Assembly (NCBI RefSeq): GCF_023952475.1
Contig: NZ_JALHRX010000022.1
Location: forward strand, 17,843-81,842
From: Cupriavidus sp. WGlv3
Lineage (GTDB): Bacteria > Pseudomonadota > Gammaproteobacteria > Burkholderiales > Burkholderiaceae
Length of the DNA stretch: 64,000 nt
Reading direction: 5' to 3'
Positions 15,027-24,312 of the stretch are shown here, piece by piece. Position 1 is the stretch's first letter. The number at the start of each line of letters is the position of its first letter. The position numbers and the translations under genes are program-made. The notes under the pieces were generated by a model that was given only the letters and a program-made list of their open reading frames with translations, was not told the DNA's origin and made no database searches.

Positions 15027-16247
15027 ATGCTGAATCTCAACTTTCACCCCGCCGGCCGCCACTTCCTGCAAATCCCCGGTCCCAGCCCGGTGCCGGACCG
15101 CATCCTGCGCGCCATCAGCTATCCGACCATCGACCATCGCGGCCCGGAATTCGGCGCGCTGGGCCTGAAGGTGCTGGACGGGATCAAGAAGATCTTCAAG
15201 ACCGAACACCCGGTGGTGATCTATCCGGCCTCGGGCACCGGCGCGTGGGAAGCCGCGCTGTCGAACACGCTGAGCCCCGGCGACACCGTGCTGATGTTCG
15301 AAACCGGCCACTTCGCCACGCTGTGGAAGAAGATGGCGGAGAACCTGGGCATCCGCCCTGAGTTCCTCGGCCTGCCCGGCATCGAAGGCTGGCGCAACGG
15401 CGTGCAGGCCGACATGATCGAGGCCCGCCTGCGCGCCGATGCCACGCATGCCATCAAGGCCGTATGCGTGGTGCACAACGAAACCTCGACCGGCGTGACG
15501 TCGGATATTGCGGCGGTGCGCCGAGCCATCGATGCGGCCGGGCACCCGGCGCTGCTGCTGGTCGACACCATCTCCGGGCTGGCCTCCGCCGACTATCGCC
15601 ACGACGAGTGGGGCGTCGACGTGACCGTGTCGGGCTCGCAGAAGGGCTTGATGCTGCCGCCGGGCATCAGCTTCAACGCGGTGTCGCCCAAGGCCATCGA
15701 GGCTTCGCGCTTGGCCCGGCTGCCGCGCAGCTTCTGGGGCTGGAACGAGATCATCGAGATGAACCGGACCGGCTACTGGCCCTACACCCCCAGCACCAAC
15801 CTGCTGTACGGGTTGTCGGAAGCGCTCGACATGATCCTGGAGGAGGGCCTGGACAACGTCTTTGCCCGCCACCTGCGCCTGGCCGAGGCCTGCCGCCGCG
15901 CGGTCAGGGCCTGGGGCCTGGAGATCCAGTGCGCGGATCCGTCGGTCTACAGCCCGGTGCTGACCGGCGTGATGATGCCCGACGGCGTCGATGCGGACGT
16001 GGTGCGCCGCCACATCTACGAGCGCTTCAACATGTCGCTCGGCGCCGGCCTGGGCAAGGTCAAAGGCCGCATGTTCCGCATCGGCCATCTGGGCGACTGC
16101 AACGACCTCACGCTGATGGCCACGCTGGCCGGCTGCGAGATGGGGCTGAAGATCTCGGGCGTGCCGGTCGCCGCCAGCGGCACCATTGCCGCGATGGACT
16201 ATCTCGCCGCGCATACCGTGCCGCTGTCGCTCCAGGCTGCCGCCTGA
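15027..16247 (+). CDS. class V aminotransferase, serine-glyoxylate aminotransferase-like
   Basis: A 406-residue PLP enzyme of the alanine/serine-glyoxylate aminotransferase family (SgaA/AgxT-like), which moves an amino group from serine or alanine to glyoxylate or a similar keto acid. The PLP lysine is Lys206 in GSQKGLMLPPG, and Asp180 in LLVDTISGLAS contacts the cofactor. The N-terminal IPGPSPVPDRIL and IYPASGTGAWEAAL motifs are typical. The ATG at 15027 with a GGAGG ribosome binding site is preferred over the in-frame ATG at 14997. It heads a run of five same-strand genes under apparent control of the divergent GntR regulator. The true amino donor in this pathway is unknown. Confidence 0.88.
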   Translation: MLNLNFHPAGRHFLQIPGPSPVPDRILRAISYPTIDHRGPEFGALGLKVLDGIKKIFKTEHPVVIYPASGTGAWEAALSNTLSPGDTVLMFETGHFATLWKKMAENLGIRPEFLGLPGIEGWRNGVQADMIEARLRADATHAIKAVCVVHNETSTGVTSDIAAVRRAIDAAGHPALLLVDTISGLASADYRHDEWGVDVTVSGSQKGLMLPPGISFNAVSPKAIEASRLARLPRSFWGWNEIIEMNRTGYWPYTPSTNLLYGLSEALDMILEEGLDNVFARHLRLAEACRRAVRAWGLEIQCADPSVYSPVLTGVMMPDGVDADVVRRHIYERFNMSLGAGLGKVKGRMFRIGHLGDCNDLTLMATLAGCEMGLKISGVPVAASGTIAAMDYLAAHTVPLSLQAAA

Positions 16248-16361
16248 CGCAGCCTTTCCCATCCGCAACCGGGGCCGGCGCGTGCGCCGCCCCGGCCGGA
16301 AACTGATCGCAACGGATCAGCGCAGCACTGCCGTACCTGACAAAAAAACAGAGGAGACGCT

Positions 16362-17666
16362 GTGGATACGACCCTGCAGGCGGGAACAAGGATCAGGACG
16401 TTCGAGGATGCGACCTATCGCAAGGTGAGCTGGAGGCTGGTGCCATTTTTGATGGTCTGCTTCCTGATCGCCTATCTCGACCGTGTCAACGTAGGTTTTG
16501 CCAAGCTCCAGATGTCGCAGCAACTGGGCTTCAGCGAAACCGTCTATGGGCTGGGCGCCGGGATTTTCTTTATCGGCTACTTCCTGTTCGAAGTGCCGAG
16601 CAACCTGGCATTGCACAAGTTCGGCGCCAAGGTGTGGATCGGCCGGATCATGATCACGTGGGGGATACTGTCCGCGTGCTTTGCCTTCGTCGAGACGCCA
16701 GCCCAGTTCTACACGCTGCGCTTCCTGCTGGGCCTGGCCGAGGCCGGCTTCACGCCCGGCATCGTGTATTACCTGTCGTGCTGGTATCCGTCGCACCGGC
16801 GCGCCAAGATCATGGCCATCTACTGCATGGGCTCGCCGCTGTCCGGCATCATCGGCAATCCGCTGTCCGGCTTCCTGATGGGCAGCATGGCCGGCGTGGG
16901 CGGGTGGGGCGGCTGGCAATGGATGTTCATCATCGAGGCGGTGCCGGCGGTGCTGCTGGGTGCCTTCTGCTTCTACTACCTCGACAACTCCATCGCCAAG
17001 GCCAAGTGGCTCACGAGCGACGAGAAGCGCGTGCTCGAGCAGGCCAAGGCGGAGGACGTCAAGGCGGCGGATCCGCAGGCCCGCGTCGGCAAGGTGTTCA
17101 CCGATCCGCGCGTCTGGCTGATCAGCCTGATCTGCTTTTGCTATGTCACGGGGCAGTACGGCATCACGCTGTGGCTGCCGACCTTTATCAAGTCGACCGG
17201 CGTCGCCGACCCGCTCCATATCGGCCTGCTGAGCGCGATCCCGTACATGGCCGCCATCGTCGCGATGTATTTCTTCGGCCGTAGCGCCGACAAGCACCGC
17301 GAACGGCGCTGGCACCTGATCATCCCTTGCATGATGGGCGCGATCGGCTTCCTGGCGCTGCCATGGGTGATGCACAACACCGCGCTGTCGCTGGTGTTCC
17401 TGTCGATCGCCGCTGCCGGCATCCTGACCTGCACGCCGCTGTTCTGGTCCCTGCCGACGGCGTTCCTCAGCGGCGCGGCAGCGGCCACGGCGATCGCCAT
17501 GAGCAATTCGATCGGCAACCTGGCCGGCTTTACCAGCGGCTACATGATCGGCTACCTGCGCGACGTGACCCAGAGCGGCAACAGCGCTTACTACATGATC
17601 GCCGGCATGCTGGTCCTTGGGGCCTTCGCGATCTGGACCATTCCCGCCAGGCTGGTCAACCGATAG
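16362..17666 (+). CDS. MFS transporter, anion:cation symporter (ACS) type
   Basis: A 434-residue major facilitator protein with about 12 hydrophobic segments. It has the ACS-family opening motif (YLDRVNVGFAKLQM at about residues 38-51) and the FEVPSNLALHKFGAKVWIGRIM loop (about 74-95). Such proteins import organic acids such as tartrate, phthalate or galactonate with protons. It lies 114 bp after the aminotransferase gene and before the amidase, suggesting uptake of that pathway's substrate. No substrate-specific motif can be read. Confidence 0.9.
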   Translation: MDTTLQAGTRIRTFEDATYRKVSWRLVPFLMVCFLIAYLDRVNVGFAKLQMSQQLGFSETVYGLGAGIFFIGYFLFEVPSNLALHKFGAKVWIGRIMITWGILSACFAFVETPAQFYTLRFLLGLAEAGFTPGIVYYLSCWYPSHRRAKIMAIYCMGSPLSGIIGNPLSGFLMGSMAGVGGWGGWQWMFIIEAVPAVLLGAFCFYYLDNSIAKAKWLTSDEKRVLEQAKAEDVKAADPQARVGKVFTDPRVWLISLICFCYVTGQYGITLWLPTFIKSTGVADPLHIGLLSAIPYMAAIVAMYFFGRSADKHRERRWHLIIPCMMGAIGFLALPWVMHNTALSLVFLSIAAAGILTCTPLFWSLPTAFLSGAAAATAIAMSNSIGNLAGFTSGYMIGYLRDVTQSGNSAYYMIAGMLVLGAFAIWTIPARLVNR

Positions 17667-17759
17667 CCGGGCAGGGCGCGGCGCGGCCACCTTGCCGCGG
17701 CCCCGCCGCACTTCCCATCAACCCTACACGCGCCCGTGCCGGCGCATGGAAATCCCCTC

Positions 17760-19286
17760 ATGAAAACCTCGTACCAACCGGTGTCAGACGGCCCGGGCCA
17801 GCACGCGCCGTTCAGCGTGGTGGAAGCCACCGTTGCCGGCGCGCATGCCGCAATGCGCGACGACACGCTGACGGCGCGGCAGCTGGCCAGCCGCTGCCTG
17901 GACCGCATCGCCGCCTATGACCAGCGCGGCCCCGCGCTGCGCAGCATCCTGCAGGTCCATCCGCAGGCGCTGGAAGAAGCGGATCGCCTCGACGCCGTCG
18001 CTGCGCGCAATCCGTCTCAACCGATGGCGCCGCTGCATGGCATGCCGGTGCTGGTCAAGGACAACATCGAATGCGCCGGCATGGCTACCACGGCGGGCGC
18101 CGAATGCCTGCGCGGCAACGAGTCCGGCAACGATGCCTTTGTCATCCGCCGCCTGCGCGAGGCGGGCGCGGTGGTGCTGGCCAAGACCAACCTGCACGAG
18201 CTTGCCTCCGGTGGCGAGACCGTCAGCACGCTGGGCGGGCAGACACTGAATCCCTATGACCTGGCTCGCACGCCGGGTGGATCCAGCGGCGGCACCGCCG
18301 CCGGCATCGCCGCCAGCTTCGGCGTGCTTGGCATCGGCACCGACGGGGTCAATTCGATCCGCTCTCCGGCGTCGGCCAACAGCCTGGTCGGACTGCGCCC
18401 GACCATGGGGCTGATCAGCCGGGCCGGGCTGGTCCCGTGCGGGCTGACGCAGGACACCATCGGCCCGATCACGCGCACCGTTGCCGATACCGCGCTGGTG
18501 CTCGACGTCATCGCCGGCCATGACCCGGCCGATCCGGTCACCAGCGAAGGTGCCAGCCATCTCCCGGCAAGCTATGCCGCGAGCCTAGACCGCGACGGAC
18601 TCAGGGGCGCGCGCATCGGCGTGCTGCGCAGCTTCTTCGGCGGCCAGGACGTGCATCGACCGGTCAACGCCGTGATGCAGCAGGCGCTGGCCGTCATCGC
18701 GGCGCAGGGCGCCGATCTGGTCGACATCGACGACGCGATCAGCCCCGACGAGCTGCTGGCTTCCACGCTGGTGCACCACTACGAGATGGCGCGCGATCTC
18801 GACGCCTACCTGTCGCAGCTGGCGCCTGGCGTGCGGGTGCGGTCCACGCAGGACATCATCGCCGCGGGCGGCGTGCATCCCAGCGTGGCCGGAACGCTGG
18901 CCACCGCGGCCGCGCTGAGCGACCGGCAGCCCGAATACCGCGAGCGCATGCAGCGCCAGCACACCCTGCGCCAATGGCTGCGCGACCTGATGGCGCGCCA
19001 CCGGCTTGATGCGCTGGTGTTTCCGCACCAGCGGCGGCTGGTGGTTCCGGTCGGCGAGACCCAGGCCGAGCGCAACGGCGTGCTCGCGTCGGCCACCGGC
19101 TTTCCCGCCATCGTCATCCCGGCCGGGTTTTCCGCGCCCGAGCGCAATGCGCCGCAAGGCGTGCCGGTGGGGCTGGAATTCTTCGGCCTGCCTTTCACCG
19201 AGCCCGTGCTGTTGCGCCTGGCGTTTGCGGCCGAGCAGGCCTTGCAGGCCCGCCGGCCGCCGCACTCGACGCCGGCCCTGGAGTAA
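17760..19286 (+). CDS. amidase-signature family hydrolase
   Basis: A 508-residue amidase signature enzyme, which hydrolyses a C-N amide bond. The Ser-cisSer-Lys triad can be placed: Lys100 in VLVKDNIE, the serines of GGSSGG (Ser175/176) and Ser199. The nucleophile loop reads GTDGVNSIRSPAS instead of the common GTDTGGSIR-P, so two glycines before the catalytic serine are Val-Asn. The same loop type is known from a subset of amidases, so activity is still expected. ATG at 17760 is chosen; a GTG at 17736 is possible. It stands between two MFS transporter genes, so the imported compound may be an amide. Confidence 0.9.
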   Translation: MKTSYQPVSDGPGQHAPFSVVEATVAGAHAAMRDDTLTARQLASRCLDRIAAYDQRGPALRSILQVHPQALEEADRLDAVAARNPSQPMAPLHGMPVLVKDNIECAGMATTAGAECLRGNESGNDAFVIRRLREAGAVVLAKTNLHELASGGETVSTLGGQTLNPYDLARTPGGSSGGTAAGIAASFGVLGIGTDGVNSIRSPASANSLVGLRPTMGLISRAGLVPCGLTQDTIGPITRTVADTALVLDVIAGHDPADPVTSEGASHLPASYAASLDRDGLRGARIGVLRSFFGGQDVHRPVNAVMQQALAVIAAQGADLVDIDDAISPDELLASTLVHHYEMARDLDAYLSQLAPGVRVRSTQDIIAAGGVHPSVAGTLATAAALSDRQPEYRERMQRQHTLRQWLRDLMARHRLDALVFPHQRRLVVPVGETQAERNGVLASATGFPAIVIPAGFSAPERNAPQGVPVGLEFFGLPFTEPVLLRLAFAAEQALQARRPPHSTPALE

Positions 19287-19395
19287 CGGCGCGCCGGAAC
19301 GAAGTTTTATCGCTGCTCGACCAATGCCCGCCGCTCGCGGCGGCGCCAGGCTCGCGGGCACACCGCGGCACCTCTAGACGAGGAGGAGACAAAAG

Positions 19396-20844
19396 ATGGG
19401 CGCAGAAACTGTAGTTCAATCGCCGAATTCCCCCCAGCAGCACGAGCTGGACCGGGCCATGGACGGCATCGGGGTGACCGCCTCGCACAAGAAGATCATC
19501 TTCATGATCATGCTGGGCGTGATGTTCGATGTGTTCGAGCAGAACGCCGTCGGCCTGATCGGTCCCATGCTGCGCGAGCAGTGGGGGATTTCGGTGGCGG
19601 AAATCGGCTTTCTCAACACGCTGACGTTCAGCGCCGCCGCGCTGGGGCGCATTGGCTCGGGCTATATCGCCGACCGCTACGGCCGGCGCGCGATGCTGAG
19701 CGCCAACCTGCTGCTGTTCACGCTGGGCGCCATCATCTGTGCGCTGGCGCCGAACTACTGGGTGCTGGCGGCGGGCCGCTTTATCGTCGGCATCGGCCTG
19801 GGCGGCGAGATCTCGATCGCCGTGACCATGCTGGCCGAGCTGTGCTCGACCCGCTTCCGCGGCACCGCGGTGGGCCTGGTCAGCGTCGGCAGCGGCGGCC
19901 TCGGCAATATGCTGGCGCCGGCATTCGGCCTGGCGGTCTTCGCCATGTTCCCGGGCCCGGACAGCTGGCGCTGGCTCTTTGCCTGCCTGGTGCTGCCGGC
20001 GTTCTTCGTCATCTTCTACCGGCGCTTTATCCCCGAGACGCCGCGCTTCCTGCTGTCCAAGGGCCGCGTCGACGAGGCCAACCGGGTGCTGTCGGTGCTG
20101 GCATCGGGAAAACTGGGCAAGCTAGATGGCGAGCCCACGCCTTATATCAAGGCGGCGGTGCAGGACGAAGCGCCGCGGGCCAAGGTGCGGCTGAGCGATA
20201 TCTTCAAGGGCCGGCTGGGACGGCGCACCATCGCGCTGGGCATTGCGGTGTCGATGACCTACGGCGCGCAGATCTCGGTGCTGACACTGATGCCGACCAT
20301 CCTGATGGCGCAGGGCTATACCATCTCCAAGAGCTTTCTCTTCACCATGGTGATGCAGAGCGGCAGCCTGTTCGGCGCGCTGGCGGCGTCGTACTGCGGT
20401 TATCACATCCCGCGCAAGCGGGTGCTGACCGTCGGCGCGGGGCTGGCCTGCGCAGCGGGGCTGTGCTTCGGCTTCCTGACGTATAACGTGGCGCTGGTGC
20501 TGCTGTTCGGCGCGGCCTTCACCTTCTGCGTGGTGTTGCTGAATACCTCGATCTGGATCTTCGCGCCGGAACAGTATCCTACCCATGTGCGCGCGTTCGG
20601 CACCTCGGTGATCCTGGCGCTGGGCACGCTGGCGGGGGCGCTGACGCCGCTGATCAGCGGGCGCGTGTTCGAGACCTACGGCGTCGGCGGCATGTTCAGC
20701 ATGCTGGCGGCCATGTATGGCGTCTTTGCGCTGGCGGTGCAGTTTGCGCCTGAGACCTTCGGCCGCGCCATGGGCGAGACCGACGACGACGCCGAAGGCC
20801 AGCGCGAGATCCGCGGCGAAACGGCCAACGCCAGCGCTTCCTGA
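19396..20844 (+). CDS. MFS transporter, second in the operon
   Basis: A 482-residue major facilitator protein with 12 predicted segments, resembling aromatic acid/sugar-type symporters. The cytoplasmic loop 2-3 motif GRIGSGYIADRYGRRAM (about residues 90-106) and the GRFIVGIGLGGEISIAV motif (about 133-149) are clear, as is the central PETPRFLL motif. A GAGGAGG-type ribosome binding site lies ahead of the ATG. It follows the amidase by 109 bp and precedes the hydratase gene. Two different MFS transporters in one operon may mean import of substrate and export of, or a second entry route for, an intermediate. Confidence 0.9.
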   Translation: MGAETVVQSPNSPQQHELDRAMDGIGVTASHKKIIFMIMLGVMFDVFEQNAVGLIGPMLREQWGISVAEIGFLNTLTFSAAALGRIGSGYIADRYGRRAMLSANLLLFTLGAIICALAPNYWVLAAGRFIVGIGLGGEISIAVTMLAELCSTRFRGTAVGLVSVGSGGLGNMLAPAFGLAVFAMFPGPDSWRWLFACLVLPAFFVIFYRRFIPETPRFLLSKGRVDEANRVLSVLASGKLGKLDGEPTPYIKAAVQDEAPRAKVRLSDIFKGRLGRRTIALGIAVSMTYGAQISVLTLMPTILMAQGYTISKSFLFTMVMQSGSLFGALAASYCGYHIPRKRVLTVGAGLACAAGLCFGFLTYNVALVLLFGAAFTFCVVLLNTSIWIFAPEQYPTHVRAFGTSVILALGTLAGALTPLISGRVFETYGVGGMFSMLAAMYGVFALAVQFAPETFGRAMGETDDDAEGQREIRGETANASAS

Positions 20845-20921
20845 AGCCTGGCCGAGCCCGCCAGCGTGCGGGCGCGGCTTGCCAGGCAATATTTGTTGAT
20901 CCACAAGGAATCATCCAAGTC

Positions 20922-21686
20922 ATGACCACCACCGATATCGACTGCGTCGCCCAGGCCCTGCTCAGCGCGCGGCGCGAACACCGCTGCGCCGATGCGCACG
21001 CATTTGCCACGGCACTCGACAACGCCGAGCAGGCCTACGCGGTGCAAGCCATCGTTGCGCAAGCAATGGGCTGGCAAGAGCCCGGCGCCGCGTACTGGAA
21101 ATCCGGCGGCCCCTCGCGCGAGGCCACGCTGACCCATGCGCGTCTGCCGGCGGGCGGGGTCTGGACCAGCCCCGCGCACGCCGGCGACTTCCCCTTTACA
21201 TGGCGCGGCATCGAGGCGGAGATCGCGCTGCGGCTGGGGCAGGGCGTGGACGCGGCGCAAGCGGCCAGCCTCGACTATGCCGGCGCGGCTGCACTGGTCG
21301 AGGCGATGGCGGTGTCCATCGAGATCGTCGATTCGCGCTGGCAGCAGTACGTGGCAGCCCCTGCCTTGCTGAAGCTGGCGGATCTGCAGGCGCATGGCGC
21401 ATTGGTACTAGGGGCGTGGCGCGACTATGCCGCGCGCGACTGGGCCAGCCAGCGCTGCCTGGTGCAGATCGGCGCGCAAACCTTCGAGCGCCGCGGCGCC
21501 CACGCGCTGGGCGATCCGGCCTATGGACTGGTTGCATGGCTGCGCCATGCCACGCGCGACGGGGCACGCGTCGAGGCCGGCACGGTAGTCACCACCGGCA
21601 CCTGGGTCGGCATCCTCGATGCCGCCGCCGGCGACCTGGTGACGGTGGCGTTCGATGGTATCGGCGAGGCCTCGGTCCAGCTCTGA
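20922..21686 (+). CDS. 2-keto-4-pentenoate hydratase / FAH-family protein
   Basis: A 254-residue protein of the hydratase/decarboxylase branch (MhpD/HpcG/DmpE-like) of the fumarylacetoacetase superfamily. Members add water to 2-hydroxypenta-2,4-dienoate-type compounds or decarboxylate oxalocrotonate. The YWKSGGPS motif (about residues 46-53) and the metal-binding RGIEAEIALRLG segment (about 88-99) are visible. The C-terminal TVVTTGTWVG motif resembles the family's TGS/GTWTG signature. It ends the five-gene operon. It suggests a keto-acid intermediate in the pathway, but a meta-cleavage dioxygenase is not encoded here. Confidence 0.82.
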   Translation: MTTTDIDCVAQALLSARREHRCADAHAFATALDNAEQAYAVQAIVAQAMGWQEPGAAYWKSGGPSREATLTHARLPAGGVWTSPAHAGDFPFTWRGIEAEIALRLGQGVDAAQAASLDYAGAAALVEAMAVSIEIVDSRWQQYVAAPALLKLADLQAHGALVLGAWRDYAARDWASQRCLVQIGAQTFERRGAHALGDPAYGLVAWLRHATRDGARVEAGTVVTTGTWVGILDAAAGDLVTVAFDGIGEASVQL

Positions 21687-21711
21687 GGCCGCGCACCGGT
21701 GCGCGAGGGCG

Positions 21712-21867
21712 TCAGCTGTGGAAGCCGACGCCCCGCATGATCAGCCGCAGCACCCACGCAGCCACGCCCAGCGCCGCCACGCTGGCGGCCCAGATCAGCA
21801 CCAGCCAGCCGACGCGGCGCAGCCAGGTGCCGGTGCGGGTGCCGCTGTCCGTATGCGGCGCGCCCAT
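21712..21867 (-). CDS. DUF2474-type small subunit of bd oxidase
   Basis: A 51-residue protein with one membrane helix (WLVLIWAASVAALGVAAWVL in outline), a basic N-terminal flank (TWLRRVG) and the C-terminal GV.F motif usual in DUF2474 proteins. Its start codon overlaps the cioB stop codon (TGATG), so it is translationally coupled. By analogy with CydX, small proteins in this position stabilise the bd-type oxidase, but this role is inferred. Confidence 0.75.
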   Translation of the reverse strand: MGAPHTDSGTRTGTWLRRVGWLVLIWAASVAALGVAAWVLRLIMRGVGFHS

Positions 21868-22874
21868 CAGTGATAGCCCTCGCCGTGGCGGACCTTGCCG
21901 CGGAACACGTAGTAGGCCCACACCGTGTACATCAGGATGAAGGGCACGATGAAGAGCGCGCCCACCAGCGCAAAGCCCTGGCTTTGCGGCGGCCCCGCGG
22001 CCTCCCAGATCGAGATCCCGGGCGGGATGATATTGGGCCAGACGCTGATCGCCAGGCCGCTGTAGCCCAGGAACACCAGTCCCAGCGCATACAGGAAGGG
22101 CGAGATATCGGGCTCGCGGCGCAGCGCGCGCATCAGCATGAACATGCACAGCGCCACCAGGATCGGCACCGGCGAGAACCAGAACAGGTTGGGCAGGCTG
22201 AACCAGCGCTGCGCAATCTCGGGATGGGTCAGCGGCGTCCACAGGCTGATCACGGCGATCACCGCCAGCAGCAGCCATGCCAGCGTGCCGGTCAAACGGA
22301 TCATGCGCTGCTGCAGGTCGCCCTCGGTCTTCATGATCAGCCAGGTGCTGCCCAACACCGTATAAGCCACGATCAGTCCCACGCCGCAGAACAGCGGGAA
22401 CGGCGCCAGCCAGTCCAGCGGCCCGCCGGCAAAACGGTGGCCCTCCAGCTTGATGCCGTCGATATAGGCGCCCAGCGCCACACCCTGAAAGAAGGCGGCC
22501 GTAGCCGAGCCGAGGATGAAGGCGGCATCCCACACCGGGCGTTCGCGGTCATTGGCCTTGAAGCGGAACTCGAACGCCACGCCGCGGAAGATCAGGCCCA
22601 GCAGCATCAGCATCAGCGGCAGGTAGAGCGCGCTCAGCACCACCGAATACGCCAGCGGGAACGCCGCCAGCAGCCCGGCGCCGCCCAGCACCAGCCAGGT
22701 CTCGTTGCCGTCCCAGACCGGCGCGACGGTGTTCATCATCACGTCGCGGTCATGCCGGTCGGGCACGAACGGGAACAGCATGCCGATGCCCAGGTCGAAG
22801 CCGTCCATCACCACGTACATCATCACGCCGAAGAAGATGATGACGATCCAGAGAAGCGAGAGGTCGATGCCCAT
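21867..22874 (-). CDS. cioB: cytochrome bd-type (cyanide-insensitive) ubiquinol oxidase subunit II
   Basis: A 335-residue CydB/CioB protein with about nine hydrophobic segments. The opening GIDLSLLWIVIIFFGVMMYVVMDGFDLGIGML region and the VAPVWDGNETWLVLGGAGLLAAFP motif (about residues 47-70) are diagnostic of subunit II. It pairs with the subunit I encoded 4 bp upstream, forming the quinol oxidase that reduces oxygen to water without pumping protons. The start at 22874 is set by the conserved MGIDLS N-terminus. It is followed by an overlapping DUF2474 gene. Confidence 0.95.
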   Translation of the reverse strand: MGIDLSLLWIVIIFFGVMMYVVMDGFDLGIGMLFPFVPDRHDRDVMMNTVAPVWDGNETWLVLGGAGLLAAFPLAYSVVLSALYLPLMLMLLGLIFRGVAFEFRFKANDRERPVWDAAFILGSATAAFFQGVALGAYIDGIKLEGHRFAGGPLDWLAPFPLFCGVGLIVAYTVLGSTWLIMKTEGDLQQRMIRLTGTLAWLLLAVIAVISLWTPLTHPEIAQRWFSLPNLFWFSPVPILVALCMFMLMRALRREPDISPFLYALGLVFLGYSGLAISVWPNIIPPGISIWEAAGPPQSQGFALVGALFIVPFILMYTVWAYYVFRGKVRHGEGYH

Positions 22875-22878
22875 GGTG

Positions 22879-24312
22879 TCAGCTCCGGGTGCTTGCGGTG
22901 GGGGTGGGGGCGAGCACTTCATCGTCGTCCACGGCCGACAAGGGCCGCGCCGGCGTATGCTCGCGGCCCGGGCCGCCATGCGGCTTGGGCTCTTCGAGCA
23001 GCGGGCCCTTGCGCACCAGCCGCATCATGTAGGCGATGCCGACGCCGAACACGAAGAAGTACGCGACCACGAAGATCGCCAGGGTCGCCGCCAGTTCCGG
23101 CACGCCGTGCGGCGACACCGCATCCGCGGTGCGCTGCAGCCCGTACACCACCCACGGCTGGCGGCCGATCTCGGTGGTGTACCAGCCGGCCAGAATCGCA
23201 ATCACGCCAGCCGGTCCCATCCACAGCGCCATATGCAGGAACGGACGGACGCGATAGATGCGGTCGCGGCGCCGCAATACCAGGCTCCACACGCCCAGCA
23301 GGATCATCAGCAGCCCCAGGCCCACCATCACCCGGAACGACCAGAACAGGATCGTCGCATTGGGTCGGTCCTCCGGCGGAAACTCCTTCAGGCCCTGGAT
23401 CTGCCCGTCCCAGCTGTGAGTCAGGATCAGGCTGCCCAGATGCGGCACTTCGACCGCAAAGCGGGTTTCCTCGCGCTCCATGTCGGGCCAGCCGAACAGC
23501 AGCAGCGGCAGGGCCTCGTTGCCCTTGTTTTCCCAATGCCCCTCCAGCGCGGCGATCTTGGCGGGCTGGTGCTTGAGCGTGTTCAGGCCGTGGAAGTCGC
23601 CGATCACCGCCTGGATCGGCGCGACGATCAGCAGCATCCACATCGCCATCGACAGCATCTTGCGGATGGCGGGATTGTCCCGGCCACGCAGCAGGTGCCA
23701 GGCGGCGGACGCGCCGACAAACAGCGCCGTGGCGAGGAAGGCCGCCACGCTCATATGCACCAGGCGGTACGGGAACGACGGATTGAAGATGACGGCGAAC
23801 CAGTCGGTGGGCACCACGCGGCCGTCGATGATCTCGAAGCCCGCGGGCGTCTGCATCCAGCTGTTCGAGGCCAGGATCCATGTCGCCGAGATCAGCGTGC
23901 CCAGCGCCACCATCACCGTGGAGAAGAAATGCAGCCCCGGGCCGACGCGGTTCCAGCCGAACAGCATCACACCGAGGAAGCCTGCTTCCAGGAAGAAGGC
24001 GGTCAGCACCTCATAGGTCAGCAGCGGTCCGGTGATGCTGCCCGCAAACTCGGAGAAGAAGCTCCAGTTGGTGCCGAACTGGTAGGCCATCACCAGCCCC
24101 GACACCACCCCCATGCCGAAGTTGACGGCAAAGATCTTGGACCAGAAGTGGTAGAGGTCGCGGTACAGCGGCCGTTGCGTGCGCAGCCAGCAGCCCTCGA
24201 GTACCGCCAGGTAGGCGGCCAGGCCAATGGTGATGGCGGGAAAGACGATGTGGAAGGAAATGGTGAAGCCAAACTGGATGCGGGCGAGGTCGAGCGCGGT
24301 CAAACCAAACAT
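22879..24312 (-). CDS. cioA: cytochrome bd-type (cyanide-insensitive) ubiquinol oxidase subunit I
   Basis: A 477-residue CydA/CioA protein carrying the haem-ligand histidine His21 (ISFHIVFP) and the LVHMSVAAFLA histidine. The methionine ligand is likely in FWSFRVMVGLG. The periplasmic quinol-binding Q-loop is short (about residues 250-330, containing GLNTLKHQPAKIAALEGHWE and WPDMEREETRFA), as in the cyanide-insensitive CIO branch rather than the long-loop E. coli CydA. The C-terminal tail is acidic and Pro-rich. The start at 24312 matches the conserved MFGLTALDLARIQFG N-terminus. It is the first gene of the cioAB-DUF2474 operon. About 400 bp without a gene precede it. Confidence 0.95.
   Translation of the reverse strand: MFGLTALDLARIQFGFTISFHIVFPAITIGLAAYLAVLEGCWLRTQRPLYRDLYHFWSKIFAVNFGMGVVSGLVMAYQFGTNWSFFSEFAGSITGPLLTYEVLTAFFLEAGFLGVMLFGWNRVGPGLHFFSTVMVALGTLISATWILASNSWMQTPAGFEIIDGRVVPTDWFAVIFNPSFPYRLVHMSVAAFLATALFVGASAAWHLLRGRDNPAIRKMLSMAMWMLLIVAPIQAVIGDFHGLNTLKHQPAKIAALEGHWENKGNEALPLLLFGWPDMEREETRFAVEVPHLGSLILTHSWDGQIQGLKEFPPEDRPNATILFWSFRVMVGLGLLMILLGVWSLVLRRRDRIYRVRPFLHMALWMGPAGVIAILAGWYTTEIGRQPWVVYGLQRTADAVSPHGVPELAATLAIFVVAYFFVFGVGIAYMMRLVRKGPLLEEPKPHGGPGREHTPARPLSAVDDDEVLAPTPTASTRS

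Noticed and set aside
17736..17760. An upstream GTG start for the amidase
   Set aside because: The ATG at 17760 fits the usual N-terminus better; neither has a strong ribosome binding site.
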